A DNA stretch of 64,000 bases from Pelodera strongyloides (taxonomy: Eukaryota; Nematoda; Chromadorea; Rhabditida; Rhabditidae). The translations under genes and the position numbers were made by a program. Each line of letters begins with the position of its first letter. Within the stretch, counting starts at the first letter, position 1. The stretch lies in NCBI GenBank assembly GCA_036852015.1, contig JAANDG010000046.1, positions 248,001 through 312,000 of the forward strand. Reading direction: 5' to 3'. Positions 22,027-35,300 of the stretch are shown piece after piece. Under the pieces are notes generated by a model that was not told where the DNA came from, ran no database searches, and worked only from the letters and a program-made list of their open reading frames with translations.

Positions 22027-25000
22027 ATGGCGAAACAACGGAAGTCGATAAAACAGAGTCGCCCGGATTCTAAAAAGGTTCATTCTTTAAGTTTATTTTA
22101 CCTTGAACGTAGACACATATTTCCTTGAATATAATATGAATACTTTATTCAGTGTACACCGAAGTAAAGCGGAAGACAAAAAAAAACGACACCAATAATA
22201 TAACAACAAAAACGAACATTCTTGTTTTAGATTCCGAAGGTGTTCAAAATCGCTCCGAAGTATAAAAGTAACGAGAAGAGAAACAAAACAATCAACAAAG
22301 GAGGCCACAGTTTAAATCCAGGTAAATTCTATTAATTTCTTTTATGACTTTGTACTTGGGAGGTGTGCCCTCAATGACTTGTTTTTTTCGGGTACGCATC
22401 TAATATGAAGTATGATCCAGAGAAATAATAGTTTATTTCCTCATGATTCGACGGTATTGTATATTTTTGTTTTCAGACCGAATTAGGGAAAATGATCGCA
22501 TGCGAACAAAGGCGACGATTAACCGGTTGAACATGTACAAAAACTTCAAGGCAGTCAGGTGAGTGTTGATTTGATTGAAATTTTGGTAGTTTTTGCCTGG
22601 GAAAAGTCTGCTCTACATCTTATTTTTTCTTGACCGGAAAAAGAGAAAATCATTTTTAATTTCAAAGGACAAAAATGCGACGCAACACAATATGGACATT
22701 GTTTTAATGGGTTTGGAGAGGGGGGATATTTTTCATCTACGTACCTTATACGTCCAACATATGTATTCTTTTTATTCAGAGACAAAAATGGAAAGATTAC
22801 AAAGGCTGCCCCGTACCAAGGATGGCTTAACTCCGGCACTGTTGCGCGAGTTGAACCACATAGGAAATGGTTTGGTGAGTTTGTCTTATTAAATTTTTAT
22901 ATTTGGATTTTAGCGAAAACTGAGTAGTCCTTCATGCATAATACTTATCACAGTGTTTTATTTCAGCCAACTCATTTTTTTAGGTAATACGAGGGTTGTC
23001 GGACAAGAACAACTGCAGAAATTCCAAGAGAATCTAGGAAAAGTTCTGAATGATCCGTATCAGGTATAGGTTTGATTTTGTGATCTTTATGAATGTCAAA
23101 TCAACATACGTACGTGCATTGTAAAATAACAATAATACAAAAAAGATGGTTATTATGGCGGTACGCATTAAAGTGTATAGCGTGTGTTTTTGAAGATATT
23201 GAACATCTGCTTTGCATTGTAAAATAAGAATAATACAAGAAGAAAGAAAATGATGGTTATGGCGATTCGCATCAAAGTATATAGCACGTGTTTTTGAAGA
23301 TATTGAACATCTGCTTTTGCGCTTCCCCTCTTCCCCATCAGTTTGCACAAATTATGTTGCATTATTCCTTACAGGCAGATCACCGAAAATGAGCTTAATA
23401 TTGTTTGTTGATCAAATATGCCAACAATGAAACATTTTGTGAGGAGGTTATTGTCTTGTTTCTTGGATTTGACCTCCCTGACTCAGTGAAAAGATTGAAT
23501 TCTTTTAGGTGGTTATGAGACAGACCAAGCTTCCCATCACTCTTTTGCAAGAAAAGGCCAAGGTTTGTTTTCTTTTGATGTGTGATATTGCTATGCAATT
23601 TTCTTTTAGATAAGGTATGTTGAATTCAGTTCACACAATTTATTGGGATTATCACCTAATGCGAATCCAAGATATAATTCCATATTATTCAGCAACAACG
23701 CGTGCACGTTGTCGATACTGAGAGTTTCTCACACACATTCGGAAAGAAAGCTCAGAGAAAGAAGCCTAAGCTTGCTGTGGATTCCGTTGAGGTTTGTTTC
23801 TTTTATTGTTTGTGTTAGGTTGTAATGAGACATACCAAACTTCCCATCACTCTTTCCCCTGTAGTTGTTCACGTTGTATTATTTCGCTTTTCGCTTTTGT
23901 TCTTTTCAGAAAAAATATTCAATTGTATTGTGTGTTAGACATTTTTTGTTTGTGATTTTTGTCGGCTCGGTTTGGATCATGGATCTTGTCTTGGTGTAGT
24001 TGTTTACTGACATTCTGGCTCTACAGTAAAACTTCACATTTCTTATTTAAAATCTTTTTTGGTTCTGTAGCTGTAGTCCTCTGGCTCTAAGCATTTATCT
24101 TTCAGTATAGCACGCAGTGTTTTTAATCCGTTATTATTTACAATTTCAGGCGTTGTCAGCCGACGTTGAGGAAAAACAAGCTGCATACAAACCGGAAACA
24201 GACAGAGATCTATTCGTGAGTGATTATTTTTTTATGAGATTTTGTTGCTACTCAAACTGAGTATGAAGTTTTCTGGTTGTGTCGACTAATTGCCTATATT
24301 TCTTGCTTATACGTTCAGCGCAAAACATTGAGTATTTTTGCCTTCATTCCGAACTCCAACCTTTATTCTTTCATGCATAATATTGTTTTATTTTATTTTA
24401 CCCCGAATAAAGTATGCCTCATTTTCCAGGATCTCTATGCGGATAGAGAGCGTGCAGAGGCTTCAAATCCCTTGTTCCGAGCTGGTCGCAGTAACCGTGT
24501 GTGGGGAGAGTTGTACAAGGTTTCTTAATTTATTTGACTTTTAGGTTGCTCGCTTTTACCATTTTTATGTTCTTTATTTTATTACAACGTGGACATATGG
24601 ATACGGATTTTTAGATGTTTGTTGTTTGCTGAAACTGAAACAGGGCAGCACATGGTAAACATTGCACATGACATTCCTACTCTTAGAACAATAAAATATA
24701 TACTTACATGTGTAAGTAACATAAAGAGAAAATGGTGTTCTTCTATAACAGTTTTGCGAAATGGTGTTCTTCTATAACAGTTTGGCCGTGTGATGGGTCC
24801 CCCTTTTCCGCATTTCACCTCTTCTATCTTCTATGTAGGTGCTGGACGCGTCTGATGTGATCGTGCAAGTGATCGACACTCGTGATCCTGAGGGCACTCG
24901 CTGCAAGCATATCGAGGATTTCCTGAGAAAGGAGCGACCTCACAAACATCTGATCACCATTCTCAACAAGGTTGACCTGGTCCCTACTTGGGTCACGGTA

Positions 25001-28000
25001 TGTTTTGGCTTTGCCACATTTGCCATGTCGAGATGTTCAGAAAGTGTATTGCATCTGTTTTAATGTTGTAGTGTTCTTTAATTTTACCTATGCTCTTGAG
25101 AATTTTTTGCAGTACGCGACGTGTAGTGTAAACCCTGATCTTCGAGCATATATGATCTGAAACTTCCGTTATTCATTTAATTGCAGTATGTTGTATTTTA
25201 TAAGATGGATAGCATGGTCATCAGAAACTGCGTGTATTAGTTAATCTAGCTTCCTTCAGCCTCCAAATTTCAGAGAAAGTGGATGGCGATCTTTGCCAAG
25301 CAGATGCCTACAATTTGTTTCCACGCTTCCATCCAACATTCTTTCGGTAAAGGATCCCTGATCAATCTACTCCGTCAATATGCCGTGCTGCACAAGGACA
25401 AACAACAAGTTAGTGACATTTTGTGACACCAGGCACCGATTTAAATATTTACAAGTGTCTAAAATTGATGTGAAGTTTCAATTGTTTCAAGTTTCATCGA
25501 TCTTAAAATCATTCATTACTACTTTCAGTTGAAATAAAGTATTGTGTATTGTGTATTTTTAATAATTCCGTTTAGATTTCTGTCGGTTTCATTGGTTACC
25601 CGAACGTTGGAAAATCGTCCATCGTGAATACACTGAAGAGAAAGCGTGTGTGCAAGGCTGCACCGGTTGCCGGAGAAACGAGAGTGAGTCGTGATTTTAT
25701 AATGTTTATGTGTAGTTCATTAGGCTAAAGTATCTTCTGTTCTTCCAGCTGTTTTCCTTTTTGTATACGGTTTCTCTTGCTGTTTATCCCGGTATTTTCT
25801 AGGCAACACTTTTCTTGTTTTCTGTGTATGACAAGTGACAGCAACTGATTACAGGTATGGCAATATGTGGCCCTCACACGGCGCATCTACCTGATTGATT
25901 GTCCTGGTGTTGTTTATCCACAAGGAGACTCTGAAACGCAGACAATTCTCAAAGGAGTTGTGAGTATTACTCTTTTGATTTTTTTTTAGTTTCGACCTTT
26001 AGGGTTCTTTTATGTATTTATCGTCGTCTTTCAGATAAACTGTAGCCTCGTAGTTTTATAGGTTCGAGTAGAAAAGGTCGATGATCCTGAGAATCACGTC
26101 CAGGGAGTGTTGGACAGAGTCAAGGTTGCACACCTAAAACGACACTACCTGATTGACGATTGGTTTGTTTTGTTGATATTTGTTACCTCTGTCATGTAAG
26201 CAATACGTTTTTTGTGTGATCCTGACTCCCCTTACAGCTGGCGTACATGGCACGCCTATGATTTGACTATTCGACATTCTATGGGCCCGTAATTTCAAGT
26301 ATTGTTATTATGTTTTATGTCGCTCTCCTGGAGTGGACTTACGTTTTGTAACTTTAGGACCGATTACGAGGACTTTATTTCGAAAGTGGCCATTCGTTAC
26401 GGAAAACTTGTCAAGGTTTGTTTGATATTTTACCTTTTTACGTTTTTATTCTTCACTTTTTTTGTCCGTATGTTATGCTGCTGTATAAGTAAGCTACTAT
26501 TTTCCCACATATGACGTTCGAGGTAGCAGTTTGTTAAACTACAGTAGAACCTAGTTGTCAACCATACCACTCTATGTAGTCAAGTTTATTTATTTCTCCA
26601 TTTGTATGTCTAATCATTACGCTAATCGATTTCGATTCTTAGGGTGGAGACCCCGACATTGTGACTGCTTCCCGTATCATCTTGAATGATTTCCAACGCG
26701 GTCGTCTCCCGTACTACCAGTGCCCGCCAGGGTGCGAGAAGGATGCCGAGAAACCAGAGATGAGCGAGCAGGTATGTCAATTTTCACTCGACAATTTGGA
26801 AACTTTTTGGTGCTATCCTTAGAAGGAGTAGAAAGCCACCTGGTTTGTTTTGTTTTTATTGTGTCTCATTAGACAACTGACGTTAATATCAAGTATCGAC
26901 AAAATATCATCGTACCGACAAACTTCTTCTCTGAAAGTCTGTTGTACTCAGGCGCCCATCAATGTGTTGTGTGCTGATGAAGATGAGCCAGCCGTCGATT
27001 CTGTCAGTGAATTGGGAGAGGAGGTATGTTTGATTATTATTTAGTTTATTATCTTTTATTCACCGACCCGACGATTTTAGACGGAATATATCAAACAAGA
27101 GGTAACTATTTACAATTTTATTGAATTCAGTGTTCCATACTAATTTTGGCGCTTTTTTATTAATATAACAAGCGTTAATTAATTAATTTCAAGGGTAGCA
27201 TTGGTGGAAAATGATAATTCTGCTTTAATTAGGTGGACGACGCAGAGGAAGTGGCCGATGAGGATGGAGAAGAGAAGGAGACGAACGAGGATGGGAAGCC
27301 CGATGTGAAGGAGGAGAAGGACGGAAGCGACTCGGACGACGACGATTTGGGATTGGCGGTGGTCGGTATTTCTATTTTTATTGTTGAAGGAGGAAACACT
27401 GTATCTTAATGTGCTATCTTAATGTTCGGTGTATTGAGGTGATTAATAAATGTTTATTGATTACATACAATCGAAAGGCAACCCTAAAACGGAAATGCGC
27501 ATAAAAAATCCCAGATAACAAGCCATAGTACATACTTAAAATTTGAACGGGAATAGTGAACAAAGTGAACAAACAAATTCTATGAGAAGTACGGGATGTA
27601 TCATTTTACGATGCATGTGTATTTGGGAGTTTTGTGTTGTGATGAATATTAATTATTCTTTGCAGAAGCAAGTAGTCGATGACGACGACGATCTGACTGA
27701 TGTGGCGTCTAACATTTCTGGTCTTTCGGATCTCTCTGGAATGTCTGATCTGGATGCGGACATAGACAAGATGCAGTACGAGGATGTAGTGCAAAATGTA
27801 AGCCGGGCTTATAGTTTTACAGTAAACTTCTTTATTGCCTGCTTTCCCGCTGATAGTAGCTTACTGTAAATGGTTGTTTCGATTTTTCCAACTTACCCTG
27901 TAAATTTTTTTAGTCTGGCTACGGTTTGACCTTTTTTTTATTTTGAAACGACGAACTACGAGTTTATATTTTTGTGTGTGGAGCTTTGGATATTTACATT

Positions 28001-28580
28001 CTTCGTTTTTTTTCAACAACTTTAGGAATACTGAATAATTTTTACTTTCTATTTTTTTTTCTCTAGTTTCTGCATTTTGTAGGAAAGCAAAGAGGAGGAG
28101 GCGTTGAAGAAGGGCGCCCAGAAGAAGAGACATCAGAAGGGAAAGAAGTGGAAGGAAAGACAGAGAAGGAAGGAGAACACACTCGCACGATTCGCATCCA
28201 TCATCGAGAATAGTGTACGTTGAGAGTATGGTAGCCTTAAGCTATAGTTAAGATATAGACTAAGACTATGGTAGTATGCAAGTTGAAACTGTGGTAGTAT
28301 TTTTAATACGTGCTTTGGTAAAATATATTTGATTGATTTGGTAAACTGCTGATTTAAGTTTCGTTTCCTCCAAGATGGTGTTTTTGTTTGTTAGCTGCCG
28401 GGGAGGATAATCGGTTTCAAAAATAGCTTTAGTATTAATGTCGGTGTCGATATGTGTATTGTTGTATTGCAGGCCAGCACAAGTGGAAGTGGTGTTGCAT
28501 TGAGCAAGGCCAGGGTGAAGGCTCCCAATATGTGGAGAAAGAAGTTGGAGAAGAGAAGGAAGAGCAAGCATCAAGTATAA
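22027..28580 (+). CDS. GNL2: Nucleolar GTP-binding protein 2 (NOG2/GNL2/NGP-1), complete
   Basis: Twenty-two exons join in frame to 698 residues: 22027-22077, 22231-22321, 22477-22558, 22780-22874, 22984-23063, 23509-23562, 23693-23791, 24150-24215, 24430-24519, 24839-24997, 25274-25408, 25576-25683, 25855-25959, 26062-26162, 26358-26415, 26643-26771, 26952-27023, 27081-27101, 27233-27361, 27666-27797, 28083-28214, 28473-28580. The NGP1 N-terminal domain ([19 protein letters not shown]) comes first. The GTPase is circularly permuted as in the YlqF/YawG class: G4 NKVD at about 279-282, G5 HAS at 306-308, then G1 GYPNVGKSS at 341-349 and G3 DCPG at 385-388. The tail is acidic then Lys/Arg-rich. 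In other eukaryotes the protein acts in the nucleolus on late pre-60S ribosomal particles. One exon is only 21 nt. The exon-19 donor (27361) is the least certain junction. Confidence 0.97.
23117..23312. repeat. Tandem duplication of about 100 bp in NOG2 intron 5
   Basis: Two adjacent copies of a block running from CATTGTAAAATAA to GAAGATATTGAACATCTGC, at about 23117-23214 and 23215-23312, with scattered substitutions and a small length difference. Entirely intronic. Confidence 0.8.
23819..23872 (+). pseudogene. Intronic copy of NOG2 exon 6 (decayed or alternative exon)
   Basis: Inside intron 7 a segment preceded by tgtgttag copies exon 6 (23509-23562): about 34 of the first 38 bases agree. 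It stays open for 18 codons, begins [12 protein letters not shown] against [12 protein letters not shown] in exon 6, and a GT (gttgta) lies exactly 54 nt from the acceptor, the length of exon 6. The last third is diverged. Including it would repeat part of the N-terminal domain, so non-functional decay is the default reading. Confidence 0.65.
24729..24785. repeat. 29-bp tandem duplication in NOG2 intron 9
   Basis: AAATGGTGTTCTTCTATAAC and the following bases occur twice in direct succession, nearly identical, shortly before exon 10. Probably a recent slippage duplication. Confidence 0.8.
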
Positions 28581-29437
28581 GGAGTATAGAGGACCTTTGG
28601 GTGTTGGCTTGCTAGTTTCTTTTTTGTCTATGTTTTCAAATATTCTAGCGATTTTATGTGTTTCTAATGTACTGTTTCGCTGTGTTTCACTGTTTAATAT
28701 TTGCAAATTTACGACTAATTTTCAGCCCCCTGAGACAGTTGTTTTGCTCGCTTGTCACTAGCCTACGTTTTTGAAAAGTGTAGTTATTGTTTTGGGAGTA
28801 GAAATATTAGAATTTATAATGTGCTTGTGATGTATGGCCCTGTATTATGACAAGTTATGTATAGCTCTAAGCTCTTGTTGCTATTTTTTCTTTATAATTG
28901 TTGATTTTGTTACATTTTATTAGATTAATTTTCTGTTTTGTTGTTGTTTTGTAGGAAGTGGTTCTTTTTTATATGTTCTAGGCTTGTCGAACACTGATCG
29001 AATAGTCTAAATAGAGGAAACCATTTTTGTATCAAACATATTAACACCTACATATGTTTTCATTTTTCCGTTGTTATGTCTTCTTCGCCTGCCTTGAACT
29101 TGGAGTGTGGTTAGTTGTTGCTCTCGTTTCGTTGTTGATTACTTGTTTCTCTGAAATAAACAATATATTTTTTAACTTTATGTTTATTTTCTTATTTTAT
29201 TGGATCGTCGTCCATTGTGACCATTTCTATTGCGGTGATTTTCCTGCTTATCGTTAGTATATAGGGCAGGGCGTATATCATGATCACTTGATTATTGACC
29301 TAGCCCTTTTTGGTTCTTCTCCGAGGGGGGTGCGTCTTTTTTTTTCACTTTAGAAATTTGAGTTGTTAACGTTTTTCAGGGTATCTGTTAGGAAGGTATT
29401 CAAAACGCTTGTTTGCTGAGGAGTTTGGAAACTCGCT
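28581..29437. other. Intergenic region between NOG2 and the CNEP1R1 homologue
   Basis: AT-rich; no exon with acceptable splice sites was found. Probably holds the NOG2 3' UTR and the promoter of the next gene. The two genes lie in the same orientation. Confidence 0.5.
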
Positions 29438-30801
29438 ATGGATGATGCGACAACTGCGTGTGAAGGTAAATTTAGTCTTTTTTAATAATATAACATATAC
29501 TTTCTGAAGTCTGTTCTTTTTTGTGAGTAGGCAATCTTCGAAATTTTTGTATGGACTGCCTATTCAGACAGATTAGAGTGGACTACCAACTCTTAGTTCA
29601 TAAAGTTTCCTTCTACGGCATTATCAAGACAAAGAAATAAGATGTGCTCTTTCTTACAGTATGAACGTTTCATTTTCATTTAGACCTGAAATTTTTCGAA
29701 CGAAGATTGAAAGAGGTGATTGGTCATATGCAGCCCCGTGCGACACGATGGAGGGGTGAGTTTGTTTTCTTTAATTTTTGAGGGGTCGTGTTTATGTATC
29801 AGCACGGTTAATTAAGAGTGTGACTGGTAAGCATTATTGATTTGGCTCACTGGGGAAACAATAATTGATTAATCACCTTGAGCAATTTAGTGACGCTTCT
29901 CGTGATTTCTTTGGCGACGTTAATATCGTCGTATTACTGGATTACAGACCCAGAGAATCGGAATGTGAGTGTTTCATTGTACAATTGTGGTTTTACACAT
30001 ATCATTCTTTATGGGTTTCTTGTGAGCCCTAGAGACAGACGTTGTTAGTGCATTATTTTCCTTACCGAGCCATTTTGAGATAACACTCTGGGAATCTTTG
30101 GGCAATCATCCAGTTTTCCTGGTCGCACTGCCCACACTTCTACTTCTCTTCTCGATATTTGGAATACACCGACGAGTTGTGGCGCCCTCAATGTAAGTGT
30201 TTTATTAAGGTTCTATTTTTATATACCCACACCTTAATCTTGAGTTTGAATGAATGAATGAACCGTTTTCACCTTATCATTATTGGGTTGTCTTGTGTGG
30301 TTTATCGCCTCAATAACGTAAGTTTCAATTTGTTGGGTTTATTAGAGTATTTGAGTAGTAAACATACATGTATTCAGATTTTTTATTTAGAATTGCTGGT
30401 CGATGTCGAGAAGCGTTAGCAGCATTTTCGCTTAGCTGTGATGAGGTATTTTTTAAACTATATTATAAATTATAGTCGATAATTATTTTTTACAACAATC
30501 GTAATTATCTTCCTCTTCGAAAGTTTTGTTTTGTAATCGTTCTTAAGATTTAATTTAATAAAAAATATGTTGACATTTGCCATTTGGCCTCAGGAAAGAA
30601 TTATATCGGTGTTTCTAATTGTAAGGCAGTGTTAGTTTGTCAAGCTTGCTGGTTCTTCCTAACTATATTGCATGTAGTTAACGATTGTTTCTTATTCGTA
30701 AGTTCATTAAATTTAACCACATTAGTTGTCCTTGTTGTTTTACATATGATTTTTAGAATGGAAAGCTAATTGTCCGACCAGCGATGCGAGCGGCTCCTTG
30801 A
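29438..30801 (+). CDS. CNEP1R1: Nuclear envelope phosphatase regulatory subunit 1 (CNEP1R1/NEPR-1/TMEM188), complete
   Basis: Six exons, 29438-29465, 29684-29755, 29891-29964, 30035-30192, 30391-30445 and 30757-30801, join to 143 residues (human homologue 125). The N terminus EDLKFFERRLKEVI...QPRATRWR matches the conserved amphipathic start of the family. Two membrane segments follow (about 36-50 and 80-97), then the signature GIHRRVVAPSIIAGRCREAL and the C-terminal DENGKLIVRP. In animals this protein partners CTDNEP1/Dullard, the nuclear-envelope phosphatase that dephosphorylates lipin and so controls membrane lipid synthesis. The loop between the membrane segments is longer than in human. 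The exon-4 acceptor (cctagag) is slightly unusual, chosen because it alone keeps the frame. Confidence 0.95.
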
Positions 30802-31235
30802 ATTGAGGAAATATTGGAGACGTGTAGGTAACCCTATTGCATTGCGGTTTATGTGGGTTCTTTCATTTTGGTTGTTTTATTTTTCTAATTTAAGCTGGAT
30901 GGACTGTCATGTCATTTTATATAAAAATTTGTTAGTAGTCTATGTAGGTTTTGTTTCTCGCACTGTAATTCGATCACTATTTTTCTAGTCGTATTTTCTT
31001 ATTTTCTTGGAATGTCAGTCGTATATAATGGTCTGCCGAATGCCCGATTTCAGAATTTCACTTTCTTTGTATACCTGTATACCTGATTTTGCAAGTAGTC
31101 TCTTTGCCCTTTGTGTGCCTATGTTATGAAATAATAGTATTTGTAATAATAATATTGCATTTGATATCATTTCTTGTTCCCTTTTTTGTTGTCATTGTAT
31201 ATCTATCTAACTGAGATTGAGATGATGCATTTTAG

Positions 31236-31322
31236 ACAGGATTGCAGTATGGGAGCCTATTGTTGTAGTACCCACACGAAATACTTATGTTGAGAGCTGA
31301 GATGCCAAGCTGCAATCCTGTC
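31236..31322. other. Stem-loop of about 87 nt with 14-bp base
   Basis: GACAGGATTGCAGT at one end pairs with GCTGCAATCCTGTC at the other (13 Watson-Crick pairs plus a G-U pair), followed by a few more pairs across a mismatch. The upper part pairs poorly, which weakens a microRNA-precursor reading; a small fold-back repeat is equally possible. Confidence 0.4.
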
Positions 31323-32165
31323 TTTGCCTTTCTTTTTCTTAACAGAATGAGCAAGAGAGAGCGAATCTACAATTTCCCTGCCCTGATTTTTCTGATTCTT
31401 TGTGTTTTGCTATATTTGGTATCTCTGTTAATGGAAACATCCTAACTGTTCGAGAAGGTAGTCTCCCCTCCCGTGAACTCCCGTGTTGTGGGTTGGTCCT
31501 CCCGCGCTTACATAGTCTGGGAATTGTTCCTTCTCCGTTAGTAATTTATTTTTGAATCGTTGCTACTTGACGCCTCTCTAGCGTATGTACAGTGGAGTTT
31601 TTATATAGTTTAACTGTTATTTCAGGGGATAGAGACCAATTTGTTACTGTTTGTTCCAAGCCCATTCACTGACAATGTATGTATTTGTAGAGGATGTGTA
31701 GTTTCATTATTGATTGCAGTGTGAGCGCTCTGTGATAAGTATGTTATGCATTGATAATTGAGCTGAGTCTTTGGTTTCACACACTGGAAACGGGAGAAAC
31801 CGTCTGGCGCCCATTTTTTTCTCGAAAACATAACTTTTCGGTGATTGGTCGCTAGAATTCGGTGAAAACCATTTGATGACCGGTTACCGACTGGTTTTCG
31901 GTAGTCCCAGTGGTTACTTCCGTTTTCCTGTGTTTGATTCTTTCCTGAGTGTAGAGGAAATCCTGGGAAGTTTAGTGAGATTCTACTCCGAAAGCTATTT
32001 GATAGTTCTTATTACGAATTTACGAATTATTAATTATTTTCGATTTGTTTTACTGTTGGAATACTCGATAAATGTTTTGGCTATAAGTTTGGAGTTTTGA
32101 TTTTCTCCGTTGTGAGCGGTAGTGTTGTATTTGGTATGATGCGTTTTGTGTATTTGGCATTTACC

Positions 32166-32314
32166 TTAAAGCGAAATACCGACCGGTTTTTGAAACACAT
32201 TAAATATACCAGAATTCTTATGCAGCGTGCGCAAATGAACATAAATTGGCATAACTACGTAAGAATTCAGTTGTCCACGATGCGTTTCAAAAACCAGCCG
32301 GTATTTCGCTTTAA
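32166..32314. repeat. TTAA fold-back element, family A copy 3
   Basis: TTAA-flanked, ends AGCGAAATACCGACCGG and CCAGCCGGTATTTCGCT. Shorter than the other copies by internal loss. Lies 60 bases upstream of the ATG of the 64-residue protein gene. Confidence 0.88.
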
Positions 32315-32375
32315 TTCATTGAATTGATTTTTTTGAAGTTATTCTTAGTTTATTTTTTTTGCTACTTTTCAAGGA

Positions 32376-35300
32376 ATGTCGGATGAATGGGGAGGTGGAC
32401 GCCATACTGATGATCATTATATTCAGGTTGGTTATATTGATAATCGTTTCAGTTTCTTTGATTTTCGTGTATGGGTATTACTTGATACAATGTATTTATA
32501 TATTGCTGTGAGAAGAAGACGGAACACTGCACTGCAGGTAAGTATAGATCTGTTCATTTTTTGTGGCACTATGATAATATTTGATGTTTTCGAATGTTAT
32601 GTTTCTTCACATATCGTCAGCAACACGTATCTCGAGCGCACGGAAATTTTCCCGGAACATTTTTTTTCTTTTTTTTTCCCCATTTTTGAAGTTCCGTGCA
32701 GCCCGAAAATACGGGCTCTTCTTATCTCACTTCTGTTGTAACTCTTTTGCAAGCATATGTAACAGCTATTAAGGTACAGTACCTCCGTGGTCCATTATTG
32801 TTTTACCGTGAATAAGTGTTTTGAGTGATATTTCTTTGTCTGGTAGGGTTCTTCGATACTACAAGGGTTTACCTTTACCGTGGGGTGTTGAGAGTCGCCG
32901 TGTTGTTTCTTGGGTGGCCTGTTGTGTATATACTATGACCTCACTTTCTGAGCTGATAGGTTCGCGTGAACCGGCGTTCCAAGGTCGCTTCCTTGATAGT
33001 TACTGAGGTATAGATGCTATCTTGCAGTTACTGGATTGATTGTTTACTGTAGATTCTTGGACTTATCGTTTATGGTGTTGTAGTTACTCCTAGCGTAGGC
33101 GCATCACCTTATTAGAAGTCTAAAGTTAATTATACTGGTTCAGCCACTGAATCGGAAGCAGAGTAGGTATGTATTCGTTACTTTCTACGTCTTTTACGAC
33201 CTGAGTTTGTTCTCCTCATTGAGTTTGTTAGTGAATTGTAAGATCACTAATTTTTGCTTCACTTGTGTTTTCTATCGGCTTTTTATGGACTTTTTATGTG
33301 AGTGTTAAAGGGACAGGCCCATCAAAATAAACCTATATTTACGATACGTTCATAATGACTATCAAGCATTTTTATTACAATATATACAAACTAAATTTGA
33401 CCATTATTCGTCCCAGACAACTTTTTTCCAATGCGCTCAACGCCTATGTATACCATAAAACTGCAGATTTCAAAGATATATATGCAAATTTTAATCGCAT
33501 TATAATTTCACGACAAATTTGCATTGACGACAAGGATATCTGCGGCTTTACGGTATGCATTTGAGCTGAGCGCATCGGAAAAAAGTTTTCCATGGCAAAT
33601 AAATGTGAAATTTAGTTTGCATATATTGTAATGAAAATGCTTGGTAGTCACTATGAACGTATCGTAAATATAGGTTTACTTTGATGGGCCTGTCCCTTTA
33701 AATTGTAGTTTTCAAAGTAGGCGTGTGAAAGAATGTAAAGACGTATTTTGGAAGGACGCTGTGAAATACGTCAACAAGATTGGGAGGCCATTCCTATGTT
33801 TGGGAGCGGGACCCCTTTTTTGGTGTTCTACTGGGGGCCACATCCATCGTCTGTCTGCCAATAAGTCGGATGCTCTCCCATGGCACGGCAATGTCTCTTG
33901 GTACATTCTGATTTGTAGGATCGTGGGGCATTTTGAATATTTTCAGTTTTTCGTGACCACTGGAGTTGCAGTGAAAAAAACACGAACCAACTCTAATATT
34001 TATACCATGTTTAGCTATTTCGGGGTTGTTTTTCATGTGCTTAATGGAGTGCTAACTTCCCCTAACAATCAGGCATTGTACATTAGGGAGTAGAGGAGCA
34101 TTATTTGTCATTGTCTTCAACTTCGACACGAGTTTTCGTAACTCGAACCAGGGGGGGTCGTGTATATATGTGTCTGTTTTATAGTTCTTTGTTCTCCCTT
34201 GATATTCTTTCATGATGAATTGGTCTCTTTATTTTTTTGCTTTTTGGTCCTTGGGGGTCTGTCTCTCTTTTTTTGTTATCCTCTTTCTGTGTAACCTCTC
34301 TCTCTCTCTTTTCGCAGTTGCCCGATTCATTCCTCCTTTCTTCAAATCATCCCTTTGTTCCTCCGCATCCTCTCTCTTTTCTGCTCCACCACTTCCTCTC
34401 CAATTTGTGAACTTCCGTTCTCTCTCTTATACTACATCGTCTATGTCTATCTCCTCTCTGACGTTCTATGTCTCTTGCGTTTCCATAGCTCTTCTGTTGT
34501 TGTTCCACCTGCTCCTCCCTATGAAGTTGTATGCTCTTCTGATCCCTCTTGGAAGCTCGTGCTAAATCCTCCCAAAAGAGTGCTCTCTGATATCTTTACT
34601 TCTCTGCGACTAGGTTGTGTATGTGGATTTATGTGACTCTCGCAGCGGCCCACAGTATTTCGTGTCTCTCCACTAACTCCTATTCATGAGTACTTCTTCT
34701 GCTCTCTCCCTTTCTACCTCCTCTCTCTTCACAACTTGCCTTGCATGTATATCTCTCTACTCTCTCTTTCATTCCCTCCTCTCTCACTAACTCTCTTTCT
34801 CTTTCGTCGTCTATTGCCTCTAGCTCTTCGCTTCATACCACCGCATCCCTTATTTGCCTCATGTTCCGCACGACGACCGTTCTCTTCTATTTCCATACAT
34901 TAGTATTTGAATGTGCGAGACCAAATCAATGAACAAGAGTTGGCAGTGAACTTGGTAATCTGATAGTCGAGTTTGAGTTGTATCTCGATGGACGAGCATG
35001 TTTTCGGTATTGATTTCATGTTTTTATGGAAGATATACCAAGCTAATTTTGCTGTTTTATTCGTGGTAGAGCGTAATGTTGTGAAAGTTGAAGGGTAGAC
35101 TAAGGGTAGTGAGGGGAGTAAATTTTGTCATTTTTCATTGAGTGTCTGATTAAATCCACTGAAAACTGGTGACAGACGATTTTTTTTTGTATTTTCTGGT
35201 AATGTTTCTGGTATTGCCTCTTGTTACTGGCGACTCTAACGAGAATTCAGAGGCCATATTCACCACTCCGATTCCCTCGGGGAAATAGTCCCTGGGGACA

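Larger units (their letters stand above)
30802..32375. other. Intergenic region after the CNEP1R1 homologue
   Basis: No exon found. It includes a short stem-loop at 31236-31322 and a TTAA fold-back element at 32166-32314. Confidence 0.5.

Noticed and set aside
26240..26300. Candidate exon after a ttacag acceptor in NOG2
   Set aside because: The exon at 26358-26415 joins the preceding one in frame and matches the family sequence; inserting this segment breaks it.
33725..34093. 122-codon open frame on the plus strand
   Set aside because: No recognisable domain, no matching splice partner, and it lies in an intron of the 64-residue gene.
34212..34636. Ser/Leu/Phe-rich open frames of 93-117 codons
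   Set aside because: They lie in a pyrimidine-rich low-complexity tract; composition alone explains them.
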